Source of the DNA: Apostichopus japonicus
Taxonomy: Eukaryota; Echinodermata; Holothuroidea; Aspidochirotida; Stichopodidae
Assembly: GCF_037975245.1 (NCBI RefSeq)
Contig: NC_092561.1
Location: forward strand, 3,207,001 to 3,271,000
Direction of reading: 5' to 3'
Length of the DNA stretch: 64,000 nt
Positions 14,901 to 27,089 of the stretch are shown here, in pieces. Under the pieces are notes generated by a model. That model was given only the letters and a program-made list of their open reading frames with translations, searched no databases and had not been told where the DNA came from. The position numbers were made by a program, and so were the translations under genes. Position 1 is the stretch's first letter. Every line of letters begins with the position of its first letter.

Positions 14901-17100
14901 TTATATTATATGAGTACCAGTGTAGCTTGTGGGGTACAAAACTTAAATGTCATATAAATATACCTTAAAAATAATGCATCTAAATGGCAGCCTTAAGTAG
15001 ATGCCTTCATTGCTATGAGTAGCCAACAATATTTTTGGCAGTGCTTTATATACAGGATAATGAAAATTCACCTATTGATGCTGTATTCTGGTCATGTGGT
15101 ATGAGTGCCAGGATACCTTGTGGGGTACAGACAGTTAAATTACTATATGTCTCTCAAGAACTTAATTAGAACTAAATCCATCTACCTAGCAAACAATGAA
15201 AACTCTTCAATATAAATTCATCTAATTGACAGCGATAATCTATACAGAATTAAACTTATCATTCGCATTGTAGGACCTTATATTATATGAGTACCAGTGT
15301 AGCTTCTGGGGTACAAAACTTAAATGTCATATAAATATACCTTAAAAATAATGCATCTAAATGGCAGCCTTAAGTAGATGCCTTCATTGCTATGAGTAGC
15401 CAACAATAGTTTTGGCAGTGCTTTATATACAGGATAATGAAAATTCACCTATTGATGCTGAATTCTGGTCATGTGGTATGAGTGCCAGGATACCTTGTGG
15501 GGTACAGACAGTTAAATTACAATTTGTCTCTCAAGAACTTAAAGAGAAATAAATCCATCTACCTAGCAAACAATGAAAATTCTTCAATATAAATTCATCT
15601 AATTGACAGCGATAATCTATACAGAATAAAACTTATCATTCGCATTGTAGGACCTTATATTATATGAGTACCAGTGTAGCTTGTGGGGTACAAAACTTAA
15701 ATGTCATATAAATATACCTTAAAAATAATGCATCTAAATGGCAGCCTTAAGTAGATGCCTTCATAGCTATGAGTAGCCAACAATATTTTTGGCAGTGCTT
15801 TATATACAGGATAATGAAAATTCACCTATTGATGCTGTATTCTGGTCATGTGGTATGAGTGCCAGGATACCTTGTGGGGTACAGACAGTTAAATTACAAT
15901 TGCAATATGTCTCTCAAGAACTTAATTAAAACTAAATCCATCTACCTAGCAAAAAATGAAAACTCTTCAATATAAATTCATCTAATTGACAGCGATAATC
16001 TATACAGAATAAAACTTATCATTCGCATTGTAGGACCTAATGTTATATGAGTACCAGTGTAGCTTGTGGGGTACAGAACTTAAATGTGATATAAATACAC
16101 CTTGATGCACCTAAGTGGCAGCCTAAAGTACATGCCTTCATTGCTATTAGAAGCCAACAATAACTTTGACCTTGGTTTTATACTGGAATATGAAAATTCA
16201 CCTATTGATACTGTACTCTGGTAATGTGGTATGAGTGCCAGGATACCTTGTGGGGTACAGACAGTTAAATTACAATTTGTCGTAATGTACTCTGGTCATG
16301 TGGTATGAGTGCCAGGATACCTTGTGGGGTACAGACAGTTAAATTACAATTTGTCTCTCAAGAACTTAATAAGAACAAAATCCATCCACCTAGCAAACAA
16401 TGAAAATTCTTCAATATAAATTCATCTAATTCAGCGATAATCTATACAGAATAAAACTTATCATTCGCATTGTAGGACCTTATATTATATGAGTACCAGT
16501 GTAGCTTGTGGGGTACAAAACTTAAATGTCATATAAATATACCTTAAAAATAATGCATCTAAATGGCAGCCTTAAGTAGATGCCTTCATTGCTATGAGTA
16601 GCCAACAATAGTTTTGGCAGTGCTTTATTTACAGGATAATGAAAATCCACCTATTGATACTGTATTCTGGTAATGTGGTATGAGTACCAGGATACCTTGT
16701 GGGGTACAGACAGTTAAATTACAATTTGTCTCTCAAGAACTTAATAAGAACAAAATCCATCTACCTAGCAAACAATGAAAATTCTTCAATATAAATTCAT
16801 CTAATTGACAGCGATAATCTATACAGAATAAAAATTATCATTCGCATTGTATGACCTTATATTATATGAGTACCAGTGTAGCTTGTGGAGTACAAAACTT
16901 AAATGTCATATAAATTAAAAATAATGCATCTAAATGGCAGCCTTAAGTAGATGCCTTCATTGCTATGAGTAGCCAACAATATTTTTGGCAGTGCTTTATA
17001 TACAGGATAATGAAAATTCACCTATTGATGCTGTATTCTGGTCATGTGGTATGAGTGCCAGGATACCTTGTGGGGTACAGACAGTTAAATTACAATTACA
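8919..17100. repeat. Satellite array, block 2
   Basis: Same dimeric unit as block 1. Between 10138 and about 14440 a second higher-order repeat with a period of 2283 bp is seen twice. The rare variant TTGTAGTCCTGACC occurs at 11401 and 13684, and the variant CATGAACTTAATTAAAAC at 12051 and 14334, both exactly 2283 bp apart. No gene is visible in the block. Confidence 0.95.
10138..14440. repeat. Higher-order repeat of 2283 bp, two copies
   Basis: Copy one runs about 10138-12420 and copy two about 12421-14440, supported by two private variants each 2283 bp apart. After about 14440 the copies diverge in unit order. The period differs from the 2.9-kb repeat in block 1, so the array has been amplified in at least two separate block sizes. 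Confidence 0.85.
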
Positions 17101-19045
17101 ACCCAGACGAATTTAAGGCAGGAAAACCCTGGAATTCCCTGGAATATAAGCCAGGAAAAGCCTGGATTTAACCCAGGGAAATCCGGGGAAATTCCTGGGC
17201 TTGAAAATGGTAATTCGGACAGGAAAAGCCTGGTAAAGCCTGGTTTATATAACTCATTTAGAGCCAGGTTAAGGCCGGACAAGCCTGGATGGTTAACCCA
17301 GGTTTACCCCGGAAAAGCCAGGTGTCTAGTGTGTGAGTGAAGAGCCAGGAAAAACCAGGAAAAGCCTGGTATATGCACACCCAGGATTACCCAGGAAAAG
17401 CCAGGTCCCTGTTTATATCAGTGAGGAGCCAGGAAAAGCCAGGTATACATACCCAGTATTAAACCGAAAAAGCCAGGTGTCCATGCTTACCCTATATAAA
17501 TTATCTTGCTGGCTTAAGTTGGCAGTTACTTTTAGCTTATAGGAGGTTAGTGTGTTTGTGGTATAGGAAATTTTCATAACTTTAAAATTATGAATTATAT
17601 GTATATGTAAGGGTGTTAGCGACTGAAAATAAACGTTTGTTCTTGATCAGAGAACTCTGGGTTTGGTGTGATGACCAAACACAGAACAAGACACATAAAT
17701 ATGGAACACTCAACTGGATTGGATCATAAATAAATTATAATAAATAAATTATAAATATAAATAAATTATAATTATGAATAACAAACAATACACAGCTGAT
17801 CTGATCCCAGTCAAAGAATTAAATAAAACGACTTAAAGTCGAGAGGTGCACCCAAATGTTAAAGTTAATACACTTAATTTATAAATCTGTTCTGGTGATT
17901 GGTGTGCTGGTGACATCAGGTACAGATCTTCCACGACATCAGATCTTCCACGACATCAGTATAGTTGAACAGAATAAATTGTATGATAAATGTCCGATCC
18001 CAACAAAATAGTATCCTTTAATTAATAAGCAATAGTGTCCCAGGGTGTCCTTTCAGTAAAATAATGTCAGTTATAACAAATGGTGTCCCGGAATATCCTT
18101 TATGGTAAAATAATATCCTCTAAGTAAGTAATATCCTTTATAGTAAATAATGTCCTTTATAGTAAAACGCGTGCCAGACTGTCAGGTGAATATCACTCCT
18201 TCCATAAAATAATGACTACAGTAACTTGATTTTATAAATTAAGGTTTAAAACAAACTATCCAGCATTAAAACTATATTTCTCGTCTTTTGCAACTGCCTT
18301 GCTCAGATACTCATGGCCAACTGCCTAACTCCCTATACCTTCACAAAACTCTTTTGTTCCTATAATATATATACACAGACCCCTTTTCCTGTGAGAGCTA
18401 ATTTCCAGGAAGAACAAAGATAGTTGCTTAGCAACCCAGAAGAGAGAAATCTTAATCCCCCCCCCCCCCCCCCGACCACAAAACAACTTACAAATATACT
18501 GTACAAATGTATAGCCCTCTGTACAGTGAGCACTGCACTAATAAACAAGTAAAACTATGGTACAAAAGAAAACTTTATGTAAGAGCTGACCATCTTACAA
18601 CTAGCTAATACTGGGTAAAAGGCAAGCTTGGCTTTTCCTGCCTAGCCAGGACAGCATTGCCCTCGCTTTTCCTGCCTAGTGTGGACTTGTGAGGCTGGGT
18701 GAAGCCAGGAAAAGGCTGGACTTTCAAAGTCCTGGCTTTTCCTGCCTAGCCAGGACAGCATTGCCCTCGCTTTTCCTGCCTAGTGTGGACTTGTGAGGCT
18801 GGGTGAAGCCAGGAAAAGGCTGGACTTTCAAAGTCCTGGCTTTTCCTGCCTAGCCAGGACAGCATTGCCCTCGCTTTTCCTGCCTAGTGTGGACTTGTTA
18901 GGCTGGGTGAAGCCAGGAAAAGGCTGGACTTTCAAAGTCCTGGCTTTTCCTGGCTACCTGAGGCAGGAATAAAGCTTGGATATCCAGGGAAACCCGGGGT
19001 TTTCTTGACTCTTGCTTAAAAGCCAGGATTTATTTTCGTCTGGGT
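17101..19045. mobile_element. Element with inverted ends and CCAGGAAAAGCC repeat arms, inserted in satellite
   Basis: The segment starts ACCCAGACGAA and ends with the reverse complement TTCGTCTGGGT. Both arms are built of short degenerate repeats around CCAGGAAAAGCC(T/A)GG: 17125-17500 in one orientation, 18620-19020 mainly in the other. The right arm includes three tandem 104-bp units. Removing the segment restores an intact satellite unit (left flank ...TTACAATTACA joins ATATGTCTCTC...), so the insertion left no target duplication or at most one base. The middle (17550-18600) has no transposase. It holds AT-rich DNA, small repeats of the type ATATCCTTTATAGTAAA, and a C-tract at about 18458-18473. 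It is therefore non-autonomous. Confidence 0.7.
18631..18942. repeat. Three tandem 104-bp units
   Basis: The box GCTTTTCCTGCCTAGCCAGG begins at 18631, 18735 and 18839, and the copies are nearly identical. Each unit contains both CTTTTCCTG and CAGGAAAAG, so it can fold on itself. They form the right arm of the surrounding element. Confidence 0.9.
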
Positions 19046-21400
19046 ATATGTCTCTCAAGAACTTAATTAGAACTAAATCCATCTACCTAGCAAACAATGA
19101 AAACTCTTCAATATAAATTCATCTAATTGACAGCGATAATCTATACAGAATAAAACTTATCATTCGCATTGTAGGACCTTATATTACATGAGTACCAGTG
19201 TAGCTTGTGGGGTACAAAACTTAAATGTCATATAAATATACCTTAAAAATAATGCATATAAATGGCAGCCTTAAGTAGATGCCTTCATTGCTATGAGTAG
19301 CCAACAATATTTTTGGCAGTGCTTTATATACAGGATAATGAAAATTCACCTATTGATGCTGTATTCTGGTCATGTGGTATGAGTGCCAGGATACCTTGTG
19401 GGGTACAGACAGTTAAATTACAATTACAATATGTCTCTCAAGAACTTAATTAGAACTAAATCCATCTACCTAGCAAAAAATGAAAACTCTTCAATATAAA
19501 TTCATCTAATTGACAGCGATAATCTATACAGAATAAAACTTATCATTCGCATTGTAGGACCTAATATTATATGAGTACCAGTGTAGCTTGTGGGGTACAG
19601 AACTTAAATGTGATATAAATACACCTTAATGCATCTAAGTGGCAGCCTAAAGTAGATGCCTTCATTGCTATTAGAAGCCAACAATAACTTTGACCTTGGT
19701 TTTATACTGGAATATGAAAATTCACCTATTGATACTGTATTCTGGTAATGTGGTATGAGTGCCAGGATACCTTGTGGGGTACAGACAGTTAAATTGCAAT
19801 TTGTCTCTCAAGAACTTAATAAGAACAAAATCCATCTACCTAGCAAACAATGAAAATTCTTCAATATAAATTCATCTAATTGACAGCGATAATCTATACA
19901 GAATAAAACTTATCATTCGCATTGTAGGACCTTATATTATATGAGTACCAGTGTAGCTTGTGGGGTACAAAACTGAAATGTCATATAAATTAAAAATAAT
20001 GCATCTAAATGGCAGCCTTAAGTAGATGCCTTCATTGCTATGAGTAGCCAACAATATTTTTGGCAGTGCTTTATATACAGGATAATGAAAATTCACCTAT
20101 TGATGCTGTATTCTGGTCATGTGGTATGAGTGCCAGGATACCTTGTGGGGTACAGACAGTTAAATTACTATATGTCTCTCAAGAACTTAATTAGAACTAA
20201 ATCCATCTACCTAGCAAACAATGAAAACTCTTCAATATAAATTCATCTAATTGACAGCGATAATCTATACAGAATAAAACTTATCATTCGCATTGTAGGA
20301 CCTAATATTATATGAGTTCCAGTGTAGCTTGTGGGGTACAGAACTTAAATGTGATATAAATACACCTTAATGCATCTAAGTGGCAGCCTAAAGTAGATGC
20401 CTTCATTGCTATTAGGAGCCAACAATAACTTTGACCTTGGTTTTATACTGGAATATGAAAATTCACCTATTGATACTGTATTCTGGTAATGTGATATGAG
20501 TGCCAGGATACCTTGTGGGGTACAGACATTTAAATTAAAATTTGTCTCTCAAGAACTTAACAAGAACTAAATCCTTCTACCTAGCAAACAATGGATATTC
20601 CTTGATATGAATTCACCGATTGACCGCGGTTATCTATACAGTAAAATTTGTATTCGCATTGTAGGACTTAAGATTATATGAGTACAAGTGTAGCTTGTGG
20701 GGTACAGAACTTTAATGTGATATAAATATACCTTAATGCATCTAAGTGGAAGCCTTAAGTAGATGCCTTCATTGCTATGAGTAGCCAACAATATTTTTTA
20801 CAGTGCTTAATATACTGGATAATAAATATTAACTTGTTGATACTGTACTCTGGTCATGTGGTATGAGTGCCAGGATACCTTGTGGGGTACAGACAGTTAA
20901 ATTACAAGTTGTTGTACTGTACTCTGGTCATGTGGTATGAGTGCCAGGATACCTTGTGGGGTACAGACAGTTAAATTACAATTTGTCGTACTGTACTCTG
21001 GTCATGTGGTATGAGTGCCAGGATACCTTGTGGGGTACAGACATTTAAATTAAAATTTGTCTCTCAAGAACTTAATAAGAACTAAATCCTTCTACCTAGC
21101 AAACAATGGATATTCCTTGATATGAATTCACCGATTGACCGCGGTTATCTGTACAGTAAAATTTGTATTCGCATTGTAGGACTTAAGATTATATGAGTAC
21201 AAGTGTAGCTTGTGGGGTACAGAACTTTAATGTGATATAAATATACCTTAATGCATCTAAGTGGAAGCCTTAAGTAGATGCCTTCATTGCTATGAGTAGC
21301 CAACAATATTTTTTACAGTGCTTAATATACTGGATAATAAATATTAACTTGTTGATACTGTACTCTGGTCATGTGGTATGAGTGTCGGGATACCTTGTGG
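19046..21400. repeat. Satellite array, block 3
   Basis: The satellite resumes in phase after the 17101-19045 element. The order of variants here matches block 1 with an offset of 15529 bp: the rare TAAATTGCAATTT variant at 4261 and 19790, and the GATATGAG variant at 4964 and 20493. Block 3 therefore shares a recent ancestor with the 4.2-5.6 kb part of block 1. Confidence 0.93.
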
Positions 21401-22440
21401 GGTACAGACTGTGAAATTAAATTACAATTTGTCTCTCAAGAACTTAACAAGAAATTAAACTTTCGACCTAGCAGACAATGGCAGTTCCTTGATGTGAATT
21501 CATCTAATTGACAGCTGTATTCTGTTCAGGAAAATACTTTTTTACTCCCATTGTAGGACCTAAGATTATATGAGTTCAAGTGTAGCTTGTGGGGTACAGA
21601 ACTTTAATGTAATATAAATATACCTTAATGCATCCTTGTTGCAGCCTAAAGTAGATGCCTTCATTGCTATTAGAAGCCAACAATAACTTTGACCCTGGCT
21701 TTATACTGGATAATGAAAATTCACCTATTGATACTGTATTCTGGTAATGTGGTATGAGTGCCAGGATACCATGTGGTGTACAGAAAGTGAAATAAAACTT
21801 CAATTTGGCTCAAAAGAACTAAATCCTTCTACCTAGCAAACAATGAAAACTCTTCAATATAAATTCATCTAATTGACAGCGATAATCTATACAGAATAAA
21901 ACTTATCATTCGCATTGTAGGACCTAATATTATATGAGTACCAGTGTAGCTTGTGGGGTACAAAATTCAAATGTGATATAAGTATACCTTAATGCATCTA
22001 AGTTGCAGCCTAAAGTAGATGCCTTCGTTGCTATAAGATGCCAAACAATAACTTTGACCGAGGTTTTATACTGGAATATGAAAATTCACCTATTGATGCT
22101 GTATTCTGGTCATGTTGTATGAGTGCCAGGATACCTTGTGGGGTACAGAGAGTGAAATTAAATTACAATTTTTCTCTAAAGAACTTAAATTTTCGACCCA
22201 GCAAACAATGGAAATTCCTTGATATGAATTCATCTAATTGATAGCGATAATCTGTACAGGAAAATACTTATTATTTGCATAATTATAGGACCTAAATATA
22301 ATTTGAGAACCAGTGTATGGCTTGTGGGGTACAGAACTATAATGTGATATTAGTATACCTTAATGTATCTAATAGCACCCTAAAGTAGAAACCTTCATTT
22401 ACCTTGTGGGATACAGACAGTGAGATTCCATTTGTTTCTC
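21400..22440. repeat. Diverged right edge of the satellite
   Basis: Units are still recognisable by the CTTGTGGGGTACAGA and GCCAGGATACC boxes, but substitutions and indels increase rightward. The last weak boxes are near 22319 and 22400. Decay toward one edge is usual for satellites, where homogenisation is weakest at the border. The open frames 21576-21803 (minus) and 22038-22241 (plus) are repeat-derived. Confidence 0.85.
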
Positions 22441-22515
22441 ATGACCTTAACCTTCAACCTTGCAAACAATGCAAATATTACTTTGATAAATAAAGTATTA
22501 ACTGGAGATGACTTC

Positions 22516-22695
22516 ATGGGCCATTCCACGTTAGAGCCAAATTTGACCCAAAAAAATCGATCTCCTCCTCAATCGGACATGTCGCTTAAGTCAGAAAAAT
22601 ATTTACTTTATGCCTTGGCAATCTGCAGTTGTGTCATGACAATTGGTTTAGCTACTCTCATGCTGTATGAGATAGCATGCTTAAGTACGCATCAC
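22516..22695 (+). CDS. Candidate first coding exon, type II membrane protein
   Basis: I do not recognise the protein. From the ATG at 22516, 60 codons stay open to a strong splice-donor match (CAC|GTAAGT, donor at 22696-22697, phase 0). The product has a polar N-terminus of about 28 residues (MGHSTLEPNLTQKN...). A hydrophobic stretch of about 25 residues follows (YLLYALAICSCVMTIGLATL and on), then a short polar tail. That is the layout of a single-pass type II membrane protein with its outer domain in later exons. Read without splicing the frame goes on to a stop at 22810-22812, and it is also open upstream into degenerate satellite from 22420, so the exact start is uncertain. No downstream exon was identified. 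The frame could also be chance; transcript evidence would decide. Confidence 0.3.
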
Positions 22696-22812
22696 GTAAG
22701 TTGCGCAGAGAAAAGAACAAAATTCTACTTCTTTGAAGAAACCAAGAAATCCTGTGGAGTGTTATGGAAAAAGGACATGTGGAGGAATAAATTCAAGGCC
22801 AACTCTGATTGA

Positions 22813-23150
22813 AATATGTTATATGTAGGTTTTGGCAATGATACTACGTCATGCGTCTTGCATTGTAGAAAACAATCTAAGACCAAGTGATAGTTCACTG
22901 GAGGATGGAGGGCTTGGATACCATATTGGGGGAAATGAGCCCATTTGACAAACCTGATTGGCTTCTTCACTTTTCCGCAGCAAATCTGCCATAATCAAAG
23001 GAAGGCTTCTGATAAATGTACAAGACCATAGTATCAACTGAAATTGTTGAATATCGAGATAGAGATAATTACACTTAACAGAATGAATTGTGTATTAATT
23101 GCAACAAACCCTGCATCGAACAGTCAGATGCGTATTCCTACGTCAGGACA
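22813..23150. other. No feature seen
   Basis: AT-rich unique-looking sequence. Minus-strand frames of 62 and 81 codons overlap here but carry no domain signal. Confidence 0.5.
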
Positions 23151-23153
23151 CTA

Positions 23154-23560
23154 CGGGAGAGAGAACAAGGAAATCTTCAAATAACAGTGACTAATGGCAA
23201 TAATGCGACAGTTTGTTTCAGTATTGGATCATAGAAACGAAGAATGGTAAAATGTGGCCAAGACATACATACAAAGTATGCCAAACTGTAGCGGCTGGAC
23301 GACACAATTTGGGGGAATCCCGAAGTGACGTCAATTGTGACATCACTATAAATTACCCCACAGCTGTGGCCTCGCTAACCATTTAGTATATACACCAGCA
23401 GAAAACCAGCACATTTAAGATCTGAAGACATTTATGGTTCGCTTATTATTACCTAATTTGACCAAAAGGTAGAAATTTAGGACAATCTTACCTAGGTAAG
23501 AGAGAACAAGGAAAACTTCATGTAGCCAACCGGAGACTAATGCAATAATGCAACAGTCTC
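23154..23560. repeat. Diverged duplication flanking a promoter-like site
   Basis: The stretch GAGAGAACAAGGAAATCTTC ... GACTAATGGCAATAATGCGACAGT at about 23157-23214 is repeated in diverged form at about 23501-23553. That copy reads GAGAGAACAAGGAAAACTTC ... GACTAATGCAATAATGCAACAGT. The offset is about 345 bp. The CRE/TATA motif lies between the copies. Confidence 0.6.
23326..23353 (+). promoter_or_regulatory. Double CRE-like sites plus TATA box
   Basis: A perfect CRE palindrome TGACGTCA is at 23326-23333. A one-mismatch copy TGACATCA is 12 bp on, at 23338-23345. TATAAAT follows at 23347-23353. This tight order suits a core promoter firing rightward from about 23380. No clear open frame follows at once, so it may belong to a non-coding transcript, a spliced leader exon or a transposon. 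Confidence 0.35.
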
Positions 23561-24772
23561 TGCATGAGAGTCCCATGCTATGGACCACAAAATGCGCCTT
23601 AAATATGACATTTTGGCGGGGCATAATTTCCACCCATTAAATTTGGCAAATTAGATCATTGGGAATGGTTGTGTTTGTAATGCGGAATGTGAAATCGAAT
23701 ATCCAGAAAATAATTACCTCAGCCCATGCTCCCCCCTCCTCCACCGGTGAATATTTTTTATCCAACTGTTGAAAGTGATTTTCCCTCAACCGACCAGTGT
23801 TGGGGCCAAGGCCTCACTGCCTCCTTTATAATCACAATCCCCATTTATTGGGCCACTTCTAATAGGGCTCCTGGTATCAGTGGTTCCAGAATTCACGTTT
23901 GGAAAAGACCAAACTGAAGTGATAGTGATCAGGTACTGGTAGAGGGGCATAGGGGCAGGAACCCCCCCCCCCCAGAACTGTTCAAGAAATAATTTTCAGG
24001 GTTTCTACATGCAAACTGGTAATATGTTAAGTCCAAAATCAAAAATCTTTTTAAGTTATTTTGATTGCCCTCGGGAGGGTGGGGGTGGGGGGTATCTACC
24101 CGTGGTCCTGAAGAGGGGTCTCAGAGAAGGGGACAATCCTTCCCCCTTGGAAAGTTGCTGCATTTAAGAGAGTTTGAATTTTCTATAAATTTGGTAGTTT
24201 TTTAGTATGCTAAGCCCCCTCGTGGCCCCCAGGATCCACCAGTATTAACAATTTCATCTGAAAGTAGCTATGGGAATAAATAGTGAGAGTTAATAACTAG
24301 AAATGTGCATAAAAATTGCATGTAAAACAAGCCTATCAACAGTATCCACAGTGGTACTGGGGGTGATGAGTTCTTCACAACGATACTGCATTCTTCTTAT
24401 TTCATGAATCCCCTGATCTCATTTGTTTGCCCTGTACATGCCTACCAAGGAAGGACCAATCAGAGATCCTATAGAACTTATGGCATTCAAAAGCTTGAGC
24501 TGAAAGAGTCACAAAGTTACAATCAAATTTGTGGCTTAACTCAGTTTGTTGATATTGCACATATAGAAGGTAGCAATGTCCTCACATAAGGACACACAGC
24601 AATTAAAGCTGCCTTAGGGGAAGTAATTGACCCTTTCATGGTGGATTAGCTTTCTGCTAAGGTCTTTTATTAGCTGAAACACAAAGACTTCAGTCCTTTA
24701 TTTCAGTAGGCAAGGGGATTCAAATTAACTACACATGGCCTACCTTGATTGGCAGAAGGGTGAGGGTGGGAG
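23561..24772. other. Intergenic, with G- and C-rich tracts
   Basis: C-tracts at about 23729-23742 and 23962-23972 and a G-rich tract at about 24073-24093 are visible. Wording such as the GGGGGTGGGGGG ... AGGGGTCT run resembles internal parts of the hAT-like repeats elsewhere in the window, but no ends were found. Short frames here lack domain signals. Confidence 0.4.
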
Positions 24773-24898
24773 CAGGGAGCTGCTGTTAGAGTAGCAGCTC
24801 CCTGGTGGGAGGGTACGTATCATGTTTTACTTTATTAGGTATTACTGTGTGGCAGTGGACAGTACTTGTGTCAGGGAGCTGCTACTAGCAGCTCCCTG
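24773..24898. repeat. Two perfect hairpins with the same 12-bp stem
   Basis: At 24773-24804, CAGGGAGCTGCT is followed by an 8-base loop and AGCAGCTCCCTG. At 24872-24898 the same stem has the 3-base loop ACT. Both stems are perfect, 99 bp apart. A close relative of the stem recurs at 47297-47357 (CAGGGAGTTGT). Confidence 0.9.
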
Positions 24899-27089
24899 CT
24901 TGTGTCAAACAACTTTTCTCTGGGAATTAATTTTACTGAACAGTATTATCTATCTGCATGCCTATCGTATTTCAATTCAAGCTTACAATTGGTAATATCA
25001 AATTAAAGTCCAATTCACAGTTTGCTTATGAATTTCTGAAAACAAACTTCCGAAGTAGATTCAATGTTTGTTAACCTAAATTCACTCTGACCAGGTGGGT
25101 ATATGGAGAAAAGCTGTCACAATCGAAAGAAATATTTCTGTTGCCCTTATGGCGGTATCGATTTACCCTAATATCACTGTGACTGCCTATTTTAGTAAGG
25201 TTCATTACACAAATGTAAACAAAATAGTCTTCAATGCAGTCCCATTCGTATCGAACACTATTTAAAATTCCACGGAGGAAACGTCTGAAATCACCTGCGT
25301 ATTCATTGCAATGGAAGCAAATTACACAATTTGCAAGCTACATCGGTAAAACCGATAGAAAGATACCTTTCAAGAGAAGGAACAGCTTAAACATGAAAGT
25401 GATAGTAAAGGCCTAGGTTTATAACGGTCATAAACAACACAGAGAGATTTGATTGGCGGGTTATCTGTTTGGCGGGACTTGCATATATTGATTGAAGTTT
25501 GTAGAATCTACACCCTCCTTAAAAATTATGGCAGCATTTATTCAGTTCAGCATTTTTAACGACAGATAACTCAATAAAACTAATGACTATTGATATGAAA
25601 AATGCACAGAAATGTGTTATTTTCACTGACATTTCAGTGCAATAAACTGGGATGGTCAAAGTTTAAATTTGGCAAACCCTGAATGAGACTGTTAAACAAT
25701 TTATGGAAACATAGTAGCAATTGCTGCAGATTCTCAATATTCTATAATACAAAATCACTGAGCGTTATTTATCATCAGTCTCATGTTGTGCTGTAAATGT
25801 AATTGTCTTCTTGAAAGCTTTGTTCACTTCAGTCTTGTTATCATTTATGAGACATTAAATTCCTGCAAATGTTTCTCCATTACTAGTTTGGACAGTATTT
25901 CAGAATGGGAAAGTTATTGCACCTAATTATGTCTTGAACTTAAGTATTGTGTTGCCAATTTTGAAGAAACGAGGTCTAATTTTCTAACCATACTAGAAGA
26001 TATGTAAACAAGCTTCTTTTCTTCTAAGACGTATTTCTGTGTGACTGATCAATTTTCAAAATTTTTTATGTGTATATAGGCTAATGAACAAGTGGATCAG
26101 TTGCTCATTAAATAATTGCATATATGCAAGAAAAGAGTTCGGGCATTTCGTCAGCAGACAAATGTTCTTTGTGGGATTGCATAGCCAGATGTGGGAATTG
26201 CAAACACTGCATTGCCCTGATGAATTATTTATGGGTTAGGGGCAAAAATATAAGCACACTTTTAAAAAATAGCCCATATGATGAAATGTTTCAATTTATA
26301 CTGTCAGTCCACTTCGTTTTAACATTTTGTACACTAACTTGGTTGAAATATTACGAGGTTGAGCTTTGACACCGGTTGCATGATACAAATGCGTCAGCTA
26401 TCCCAGAAAGCAATTTGAGGAATTCACAGATAATCCATGTGTACAGATTTCCTGTAGACATTTGTTTCAGTTGTTCATGTGATCTGATTGGGCAACTGAA
26501 GTCGAGCAGGTAAACATGTGTTTGAGTAACCATAGAAATGAAGTTACACATATTGTTCATGAAGACTGTGTTTGAGCCCGATTTGGGCCATTTGATCCCT
26601 AAAACCGTGTAAGAGTCATAGAAAAGAACAGATTTATCAACTCCAAATAGTAACTTCTTTTTGCTTCATCATAAATACATAGTACTAGTTTCAGAATAAA
26701 AGGTTCAGAAATGGAGCGGCTGCAAAATTGTTTTAGACTCAGAAAACCACATAGAAATAATAACAGTTAACTTTGTTACATTAAACACTTTTACAGTGTT
26801 GCAAACACAGTGTTGCAAAGTGAATCTTGAATTAGCATTAATAGCTTAGCAGCTCAACACATTTGAGAGATAGAAAGATGACAACAAAGCATTAAAGAAG
26901 TGGTAACTACTTTGCACACATGTTAAATATATTTCAATTATATATTCAATTATGTTCAATAAAAACCAAAATAACTGATAATAGCAAATACAAACAAGTG
27001 ATAACTAATAATAACCATAATAACAAATGTGAAAAACATTGTACTCTTTGTGTTACAGGGGAAAATGAAACAAAATACAGCAATACCTG
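24899..27089. other. Unique-looking AT-rich intergenic DNA
   Basis: I see no gene, repeat or element ends here. Frames of 60-81 codons (for example 25234-25416 and 26124-26369, plus) have no recognisable motif and no convincing exon borders. Confidence 0.5.

Noticed and set aside
24773-24898. CRISPR-like or terminator-like hairpin repeats
   Set aside because: Only two copies without spacers, in animal DNA; no T-run follows.
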